Shown here piece after piece: positions 58,502-64,000 of a DNA stretch of 64,000 nucleotides (within the stretch, counting starts at the first letter, position 1; each line of letters starts with the position of its first letter). This DNA is from JAPHSX01 sp039714395 (GTDB taxonomy: Bacteria > Pseudomonadota > Gammaproteobacteria > Thiohalomonadales > Thiohalomonadaceae): NCBI GenBank assembly GCA_039714395.1, contig JBDLJH010000001.1, positions 1 through 64,000 of the forward strand, read 5' to 3'. The notes beneath the pieces are model-generated. The model was given only the letters and a program-made list of their open reading frames with translations. It made no database searches and was not told the DNA's origin. The position numbers were made by a program, and so were the translations under genes.

Positions 58502-61500
58502 ATGCTAAAGCGTAATCTATTTTTTAGCTCATCACAGCGCGGCTTTACTATGGTTGAGGCCTTGGTTGCTGTTGCCGTACTCTCTTTTGGGTTGTTGGCG
58601 ATAGGTACTTTTCAAGCCAGGCTAGTAGGTGAAAGTGCCTATAATAAAGCGCGTGCTGAGGCTCTTTCCCTCGCTCAGCAGAAACTTGATGAGATGCGAA
58701 GCTACAGCACGGCACATAAATTGGTAGGCAATTTGCTGAATGCTCCGGTTGCAAACCCTGCCCCGGGTTCAGAGTATGAATATCCGGTTGATGTGCCGAC
58801 GGGAGAGACAACCTACCAGGATGCTGCCGTTATTCCCGGAACCAATGCTTCTTTCACTCGCCGGTGGGCGGTAAGTCGGGATGCCACTACTGATCCTGAT
58901 GATCTTATTGATAGTACCGTTAGCTCGGTAGTTGTGACGGTAAGCTGGGTTGACCGCAGTAATACTACCCAAAGAGTGGTGCTGGAATCCGATCTTGCCT
59001 GGAAAAACCCACGTGGTACTGCTGATGTGGCTGAGATCACAGAGCCTGCGGTGGCATCACCAACGGGTGATGCTTATCTGGGCGATGGCAGTCTTTCAGA
59101 TACTGAAATGGCTGACTTGAAAACAACAAACCCCGAAACAAGTAATGGGGATGGAACCTATAGTTATGATCATGATGGAGACGGTGATCTGGAGTTAATT
59201 GTTGAAAATGCAGACGGCTCGGCAGATGTGGTGTTAACGCTACCCAGTGCCTGTAGTGTTGAGGGGGGGTGTACCGATTTCGTTAAGATTAGTGGCACCG
59301 TATTTTTTGACCGAACAGGTGGTTCGAACCTGGGTAATGACGATGTCTATGTTTTAGCCTCCGACGCGGCGTATTGCTCCCGGTGGATTCCTACGGGAGT
59401 TTCGGGCAATACTCTGAACACCTCGACGGATTTAACAACCCTGCCGAATAGTGATGGGGATATCTATCGTGACAATAACGCGGTAGTTGATTTTAGCGGT
59501 AATGGTACTGGTACGGGCGATTACGAATATTTTAACTATACCTGCTACCTGGGTGGTGGCTGGTACGGTAATATCGGGCTGGTGATGATCGGCTCGAATA
59601 GTCAGGATTATGCCTGTGTCGGTGATCCTGATGCGGGGCTTGTTGAAGCCTGGAAGGATGTTGAGTTAGCCAAGCGTCGTGTCTATCGTGGCCTGATTCA
59701 CAAGTACACTACTGATGCAAACGGCGACCATGTCGAAGTCGTCGATGCGTATGGTGAAACCATCTTCTATTCGCAGGGTATTAAGGATGCTGCAACCTTG
59801 CCAGATAGTACCTGGAGCGGACACACTGTTGGCCACGACTATGTGTTATCACGGGGAAATAACCCCACGGTAGCGGACTGTGTTGCGGTACTGTCCAACC
59901 CTGACGCCGATCCCGATGCCGACACGACAACGGCCAATCTGTTCCACAGTGTTCCGGGTGACTTCATTTGTCTTAACTACGATGGCGATAACGATGGTGT
60001 GAATGATGAGGGGATTGCTCTGGCAGGATTTGCAGGCTATCCGTGGGACTACCTTAATTATTTTGACCCAGATGAATACGATGCAAGGTTGGACTGTCGT
60101 TATGACCCCTCTGATCCACCATCAACCCGTTACAGCATTGCTGGTACGATAACCTTTGACGATAGCGTTGCAGAGACCTGGGGCAGTGGTGATCCCACTC
60201 TTGGTGACTTTGATGGCAATATCAATACCACTGACGGTATCGATCGCTGCACTATTGATAGTATCGTCGGGAATACGCTTAGCTATAGCTGTGACTACTA
60301 TGTCTGGACAGATTCTGACAATGAAGAGACTCCGTGGACTGGTAGTGTTGTAGTCAGTAGCCCTACAGATATTATGTGTGCTCCTGACACGACTGCCATT
60401 CCCTATGTCGAGGCAAACCTCAGTTGGGAATCGGAGTATCCGTTCACCACTATTAATAGTAATTTAACGGGAACCGACTTTACCTGTAAGCAGCTTACCG
60501 ACTTCACAATCGAGGGTACGGTGATAGTCGATGCAGGCAATGACCTTAGCGCTGAGACCCTGCTGATTGAAGCAGATGCTGAAACAGCTAGCGGCTGTCA
60601 GTGGGTATTTATAGGGGCAGAGACAGCGGCATATAGCTGCTCGGTGTTGGAAAACAGTTACACCAGCGGTTATACCGGCGATGTGAGGTTTACGGTGCCC
60701 GCGGACCATAGCATTACCTCTGCCGTAAGTACTAATGGAGCCGCCTCGGTTACAGGTGATGTGGTGACATGGTCATTCAGTGGCCTGAATCTGGTGCCAA
60801 GTACTACACCTAGTAGCGGCAATGATGTTGCTCTGGATGGTCCGATTGATGTCTATACCATTGAAGGTACGGTGATTAATGGAACTCCAGTACCACAAAG
60901 TGACATTCTAGACGGCCTCAGTATTACGATATCACCGGACACGGGTCCGGGCATACTGGACGCTCATTGCAATGATCCTGCTCTTAACGGTACGGATGTC
61001 GAATATAGCTGCGATGTTAGCGTAGACACCCGTCTTACCAACACATGGAGTGGCACGGGAGTGATCAATCCTCGTAGCGGGCTTTGGTGTGGTACAGACT
61101 CAGCGATTGCCTCGGGTAACTTTAGCGTTACTGGTGATACCACGGCACCTCCTGTGACCTGTGTGGTTGATACCACTGAGGTTGTGAAAGTGAAGGTAAG
61201 GGTGTATGCATTCACCTTTGCTAGCACAGAGAGCCTGACCATCAATATGGTGGGTGATGGTGGGAGTGTTAGTGGTACATGCGACGTACCTGCGGGTCCA
61301 TATCCGTTAACGTTGGCTTATACCGAGTTCACGTGTACTACCGATACGGTTGTTAGCCACAATTCGACATGGTCTGGGCATATAGAGGTGACCGCCACTG
61401 ACCCGATCTATGACCCCACGTATGTAACGACGGTATGTCCGGTGACCTTCTTTGGACATCCCATTTACTATGTGGATAAGCTTCCAGGCTCAACACATGA

Positions 61501-61612
61501 GGCTCTGATCGGTATTGATTACCTCTGCTCGTGGAGCGTTTACACAGATCCGGTTCCCAATGCCGCCATTTATTGGGGTGGATGGGATGGTATATCGACC
61601 GCAGTATATTAA
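58502..61612 (+). CDS. Giant PilV-like prepilin with tandem cysteine-containing repeats (putative pilus-tip adhesin)
   Basis: The N-terminus is a class III prepilin: leader ending at Gly14, then FTMVEALVAVAVLSFG (Glu19 = +5) and a helix typical of PilV. The remaining ~970 residues are exported sequence, giving 1036 in total versus about 185 for PilV. They contain DHDGDGD (223-229) and DGDNDG (494-499), which resemble calcium loops. They also contain 22 cysteines and four degenerate units at about 543-662, 666-775, 783-887 and 893-979. Three units have a Cys-x13-Cys pair (583/597, 699/713, 823/837); the fourth has Cys927/Cys945. A W/Y-[ST]-G follows each pair. It is the last gene of the pilus set, in the place of pilY1, which is absent. 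An adhesin role is inferred. Confidence 0.8.
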   Translation: MLKRNLFFSSSQRGFTMVEALVAVAVLSFGLLAIGTFQARLVGESAYNKARAEALSLAQQKLDEMRSYSTAHKLVGNLLNAPVANPAPGSEYEYPVDVPTGETTYQDAAVIPGTNASFTRRWAVSRDATTDPDDLIDSTVSSVVVTVSWVDRSNTTQRVVLESDLAWKNPRGTADVAEITEPAVASPTGDAYLGDGSLSDTEMADLKTTNPETSNGDGTYSYDHDGDGDLELIVENADGSADVVLTLPSACSVEGGCTDFVKISGTVFFDRTGGSNLGNDDVYVLASDAAYCSRWIPTGVSGNTLNTSTDLTTLPNSDGDIYRDNNAVVDFSGNGTGTGDYEYFNYTCYLGGGWYGNIGLVMIGSNSQDYACVGDPDAGLVEAWKDVELAKRRVYRGLIHKYTTDANGDHVEVVDAYGETIFYSQGIKDAATLPDSTWSGHTVGHDYVLSRGNNPTVADCVAVLSNPDADPDADTTTANLFHSVPGDFICLNYDGDNDGVNDEGIALAGFAGYPWDYLNYFDPDEYDARLDCRYDPSDPPSTRYSIAGTITFDDSVAETWGSGDPTLGDFDGNINTTDGIDRCTIDSIVGNTLSYSCDYYVWTDSDNEETPWTGSVVVSSPTDIMCAPDTTAIPYVEANLSWESEYPFTTINSNLTGTDFTCKQLTDFTIEGTVIVDAGNDLSAETLLIEADAETASGCQWVFIGAETAAYSCSVLENSYTSGYTGDVRFTVPADHSITSAVSTNGAASVTGDVVTWSFSGLNLVPSTTPSSGNDVALDGPIDVYTIEGTVINGTPVPQSDILDGLSITISPDTGPGILDAHCNDPALNGTDVEYSCDVSVDTRLTNTWSGTGVINPRSGLWCGTDSAIASGNFSVTGDTTAPPVTCVVDTTEVVKVKVRVYAFTFASTESLTINMVGDGGSVSGTCDVPAGPYPLTLAYTEFTCTTDTVVSHNSTWSGHIEVTATDPIYDPTYVTTVCPVTFFGHPIYYVDKLPGSTHEALIGIDYLCSWSVYTDPVPNAAIYWGGWDGISTAVY
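60128..60487 (+). repeat. PilV-like C-terminal repeat unit A
   Basis: Residues 543-662 begin YSIAGT, carry Cys583-x13-Cys597, then PWTG at 611-614, Cys626 and Cys662. This unit is similar in layout to units B-D, so it is probably a beta-sandwich domain with a disulfide. Confidence 0.6.
60497..60826 (+). repeat. PilV-like C-terminal repeat unit B
   Basis: Residues 666-775 begin FTIEGTV, carry Cys699-x13-Cys713 with YSC at the second cysteine, then GYTG at 723-726. The later cysteine pair seen in units A and C is missing. Confidence 0.6.
60848..61162 (+). repeat. PilV-like C-terminal repeat unit C
   Basis: Residues 783-887 begin YTIEGTV, carry Cys823-x13-Cys837 with YSC again, then TWSG at 848-851, Cys863 and Cys887. 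Confidence 0.6.
61178..61438 (+). repeat. PilV-like C-terminal repeat unit D
   Basis: Residues 893-979 are the most divergent unit. The I-x-GT start is degenerate (VKVKVRVYAF), the cysteine spacing is longer (Cys927/Cys945), TWSG lies at 956-959, and Cys979 follows. Confidence 0.5.
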
Positions 61613-61634
61613 TTAACTGGTTGGTGTGATATTG

Positions 61635-61666
61635 GGGGGGCTGGAGTTATTCCAGTCCCCCTTTTT
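61635..61666 (+). terminator. Rho-independent terminator of the minor-pilin operon
   Basis: GGGGGGCTGGA (61635-61645) pairs with TCCAGTCCCCC (61651-61661) with one G-T wobble around a 5-base loop, followed by TTTTT. It ends transcription 23 bases after the giant pilin gene and before thiO. Confidence 0.88.
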
Positions 61667-61713
61667 ATTGTTTAAAGTGGCACACTCTGGTATCTAACTT
61701 TATGTGAGAGTTG

Positions 61714-62817
61714 ATGGTTAAAAGTATTGTAATCGGCGGTGGCCTTATCGGCATGCTTACCGCTCGCTACCTGGCACAGGCTGGTGTCAGGGTGGCTATC
61801 TATGAGAAAGGCGAGATAGGCTGCGAGTCCTCCTGGGCCGGTGGCGGTATTATCTCGCCCCTCTACCCCTGGCGTTATGACGATGCGGTGACTGAACTGG
61901 CCCGCTGGGGGCAGCAACACTACGAGGCACTGGCCGAGGAGTTGTTGGTCGAGACGGGTATTGATCCGGAGTATCTGCACAGTGGTCTGCTGCTGCTCGA
62001 TATTGATGAGCAGGAACGGCAACAGCAACAGGCAGAGAGCTGGGCGGGGCGCTTTGGTTACCAGATGGAATATCTGGATCGGGTGGGTATCAAGTCGCTT
62101 CAACCCAATCTGGGGGAAACCTCTGAGCATGCCCTGTGGATGCCAACGGTGGCACAGATGCGCAACCCCCGCCTGGTGCAGGCGCTACGCAAGAGCATCG
62201 AGCAGCTTGGGGTAACGATTCACGAACAGAGCCCGGTTGAGGATATCCTCATAGAAGAGGGGAGGGTAAAAGGAATTCGACTGGCCGATAGTATGGTACC
62301 TGCCTCGCAGGTGGTGGTGGCTGGCGGTGCCTGGAGTGGAGAGATCCTTAAGCGACAGGGTGTTGAGTTGGCGGTAGAGCCGGTACGCGGACAGATGCTG
62401 CTGTTTCGTGCAGAGCCCGGCCTGCTGAAGCACATCGTACTCTCTGGTAACCACTATCTTATTCCCCGGGCCGATGGCCGTATTCTGGCCGGTAGCACCC
62501 TGGAATATGTGGGCTTCGATAAGGCAACAACCGAACAGGGACGGGACGAATTGTTCACCTTTGCGACAGGATTGCTGCCGCAACTTGCTGATTATCCGAT
62601 AGAAAAGCAGTGGTCAGGGTTACGCCCCGGCACCAGTGATGGCATACCCTATATTGGCCCGTGTGGTGGTATTGAGGGGCTATATGTCAATGCCGGCCAT
62701 TTTCGCAATGGCGTGGTGACCGGACTGGCCTCGGCCCGCCTACTGGCTGATCAACTACTTGGTTTGGAGCCGATTATCGCGCCGACACCGTACCACCGCC
62801 CTGCAACGGGAACCTAG
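61714..62817 (+). CDS. thiO: Glycine oxidase ThiO / D-amino acid oxidase family protein
   Basis: ThiO is an FAD enzyme that oxidises glycine to iminoacetate for the thiamine thiazole ring. The ATG at 61714 (MVKSIVIGGGLIGMLTARYL) gives 367 residues; a TTG one codon earlier is less likely. The FAD-binding GGGLIG and Glu-ended strand (VAIYEKG) are clear. The C-terminal GHFRNGVVTGLASARLLAD closes the Rossmann part. A gene of this family also borders the minor-pilin locus in P. aeruginosa. No other thiamine gene is nearby, so the substrate (glycine versus another D-amino acid) is not certain. Confidence 0.85.
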   Translation: MVKSIVIGGGLIGMLTARYLAQAGVRVAIYEKGEIGCESSWAGGGIISPLYPWRYDDAVTELARWGQQHYEALAEELLVETGIDPEYLHSGLLLLDIDEQERQQQQAESWAGRFGYQMEYLDRVGIKSLQPNLGETSEHALWMPTVAQMRNPRLVQALRKSIEQLGVTIHEQSPVEDILIEEGRVKGIRLADSMVPASQVVVAGGAWSGEILKRQGVELAVEPVRGQMLLFRAEPGLLKHIVLSGNHYLIPRADGRILAGSTLEYVGFDKATTEQGRDELFTFATGLLPQLADYPIEKQWSGLRPGTSDGIPYIGPCGGIEGLYVNAGHFRNGVVTGLASARLLADQLLGLEPIIAPTPYHRPATGT

Positions 62818-62884
62818 ACAAGCTCTATTTTCTTCAACTATACTTCCTTACCTTGAATATGGACGTAGTCTCAGGGGTGATCTT

Positions 62885-63295
62885 ATGGATAAGCAGGAAG
62901 TCATCAATTTGTTGCTCAGTCAGCAAATCAACGCCACCAGACAGCGGGTGGATATCGCTCAAATTCTTTTTGAGCGCCAGCAACACCTGTGTGCCGAGCA
63001 AGTTATTAATGAGCTAAGTGACAGGGGCAGGGTGTCCAAGGCCACTGTCTATAATACCCTCAACCTGTTCAGCCAACATGGCCTTGTCAGTGAGGTGTGT
63101 ATCGATGGTGGTAAGATCTATTACGACACCAATACCACTGAACACCACCATATCTACAATGTTGATACCGGTGAATTGTGGGATATTCCGGCTAAAACGC
63201 CATCAGCAGTGGAGCTCCCCAGCCTGCCTGATGGCACCAGCAGCATCGGTATGGACGTGGTTTACCGTGTTAGGGAGTTGCCGGCAGGCTTATAA
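62885..63295 (+). CDS. Fur-family transcriptional regulator lacking the CxxC zinc site
   Basis: This is a metal- or haem-responsive repressor of the Fur superfamily. The ATG at 62885 lies 7 bases after GGGG; a longer frame inside thiO is rejected. The 136-residue product has the winged-helix recognition region VSKATVYNTLNLF (50-62) and HHH (87-89). The usual CxxC after it is replaced by Asn92/Thr95 (YNVDTGE), so the structural zinc site of Fur/PerR/Zur is absent, as in Irr-like members. Only Cys36 and Cys72 remain. Ligand and targets are unknown. It is 67 bases after thiO, on the same strand. Confidence 0.85.
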   Translation: MDKQEVINLLLSQQINATRQRVDIAQILFERQQHLCAEQVINELSDRGRVSKATVYNTLNLFSQHGLVSEVCIDGGKIYYDTNTTEHHHIYNVDTGELWDIPAKTPSAVELPSLPDGTSSIGMDVVYRVRELPAGL

Positions 63296-63307
63296 TTTCT
63301 GGGCGTG

Positions 63308-63336
63308 TTGTTTGTCTGCGCCGCTTTCAATATAAT
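63308..63336 (+). promoter_or_regulatory. Possible promoter of tRNA-Thr(CGT)
   Basis: TTGTTT (63308-63313) and a perfect TATAAT (63331-63336) are separated by 17 bases. They lie in the 132-base gap between the Fur-family gene and the tRNA. It would give an 85-base leader to the tRNA. Confidence 0.5.
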
Positions 63337-63427
63337 CCCCCGTTCGCTTGTCAGTGACTTTCAATTTGTTCGTCGCTAAAGGCTTTACCGTGCCTTTTAT
63401 TGATGGCGTTGTTAAATATTCTATTTT

Positions 63428-63504
63428 GCCGGAGTAGCTCTAATTGGTAGAGCAGCTCATTCGTAATGAGACGGTTGGGGGTTCAAGTCCCTTCTCCGGC
63501 ACCA
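63428..63504 (+). tRNA. thrW: tRNA-Thr (anticodon CGT)
   Basis: This 77-base cloverleaf has acceptor GCCGGAG/CTCCGGC, anticodon loop TTCGTAA (CGT), T-loop TTCAAGT and an encoded CCA. It is the third threonine isoacceptor in the window. The symbol follows E. coli usage for the CGT isoacceptor. Confidence 0.95.
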
Positions 63505-63535
63505 TTCCACTATTCAGATGCCATGGCTCGGATGT

Positions 63536-64000
63536 TTATCCCACCCCCCCAGTGCTTGCACTGTTTTTCTTTTCCTCAAGCACCCGGAAAAAGACACTTT
63601 CCAGGGAAGCCGCCGGTTTAATGTTTATAACGCGTCCCCCCTGGCCGTTTAGCTGTGCCAGCCATTCAGGCATTTCACTTTGAGTGATCTCTCGCTCAAA
63701 TTCACCCTCCCGCAGTTGTGTCCCTTCGGTTAACGTATTGTCATCTGTTTGGTATCGGATGATGAAGTGGTCAGCACGCTCAGTAATAAGCTCTCGGGGA
63801 GCTCGGGTTGTAATGAGTTCACCTTCATTGATAAAACCAAAGCGATCGGCAATGCGTTCTACATCGTGCAATACGTGAGAGGTGAAGAAGATGGCACCCC
63901 CTTTATTTTTATACTCCTGCAGAATATCAATGACATCTCTTCGTCCAACTGGATCCAGGCCGGAGAGTGGCTCATCCAGTACCAGCAACCGTGGCTGTAC
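63536..64000 (-). CDS. ABC transporter ATP-binding protein, C-terminal part (5' end outside window)
   Basis: The visible 154 codons run off the window end. They carry Walker B (LLVLDEP), the D-loop SGLDPVGR and the switch histidine (TSHVLHDVERIADR); Walker A and the LSGGQ signature lie outside. About 80 residues of C-terminal accessory domain follow, as in NatA/CcmA-like ATPases of ABC-2 exporters. The permease is expected beyond the window or on the same strand further downstream; none is seen between here and the tRNA. It converges on tRNA-Thr with a 31-base gap. The substrate is unknown. Confidence 0.88.
   Translation of the reverse strand, partial: VQPRLLVLDEPLSGLDPVGRRDVIDILQEYKNKGGAIFFTSHVLHDVERIADRFGFINEGELITTRAPRELITERADHFIIRYQTDDNTLTEGTQLREGEFEREITQSEMPEWLAQLNGQGGRVINIKPAASLESVFFRVLEEKKNSASTGGVG

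Noticed and set aside
63536..64000. A complete ABC ATPase gene starting at a TTG at 63988.
   Set aside because: The frame continues upstream to the window edge with Walker B context, so the gene is truncated by the window and not started there.

Overview
This 64 kb window is a chromosomal segment of a gammaproteobacterium. Three things point there: the tRNA-Thr/Tyr/Gly/Thr-tuf-tRNA-Trp-secE-nusG order, ribosomal proteins close to those of E. coli and Pseudomonas, and an ispB to thiO block whose order closely follows the Pseudomonas aeruginosa chromosome (from memory). Base composition is moderate, and the minor-pilin genes look more A/T-rich than ileS to ispH. A zinc-type (four-cysteine) ribosomal protein S4 and an ergothioneine gene pair set it apart from the enterics. 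I cannot name the genus from sequence alone. I saw no phage, insertion sequence, CRISPR or plasmid feature.

Region 1 (1-35 kb) is the translation and transcription core. The window opens in the 3' end of a 5S rRNA with its terminator. birA, coaX and a SPOR-domain gene follow with 4-base overlaps. Next come a four-tRNA cluster, tuf copy 1, tRNA-Trp, secE-nusG, rplK-rplA, rplJ-rplL, rpoB-rpoC, and then rpsL-rpsG-fusA-tuf copy 2. The second tuf runs straight into the S10, spc and alpha operons, ending at rplQ and a strong terminator. Sigma70-like promoters are visible before the tRNA cluster, rpsL and rplN. An L10 leader and a weak rplL-rpoB attenuator are recognisable. The two tuf genes are identical from codon 4 to the stop.

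Region 2 (35-43 kb) is mixed housekeeping. It holds a SAM hydrolase of the DUF62 family, uvrA on the minus strand, a YajR-type MFS transporter, ssb, and the egtB-egtD pair for ergothioneine.

Region 3 (43-55 kb) holds tRNA-Pro and ispB (minus), rplU-rpmA-obgE-proB, rpsT (minus), and murJ-ribF-ileS-lspA-fkpB-ispH.

Region 4 (55-64 kb) is a type IV pilus minor-pilin locus: pilE-like (minus), then fimT/gspH-like, pilW, pilX and a very large pilV-like gene. It is followed by thiO, a Fur-family regulator, tRNA-Thr(CGT) and the end of an ABC ATPase. This is the least ordinary part. The pilV-like protein has 1036 residues, about five times the usual size. It has a class III prepilin leader, calcium-loop-like Asp/Gly motifs, 22 cysteines and four degenerate C-terminal repeats. 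It sits where pilY1 is normally found, and no pilY1 is present. The best hypothesis is a pilin-anchored tip adhesin that takes the place of PilY1.
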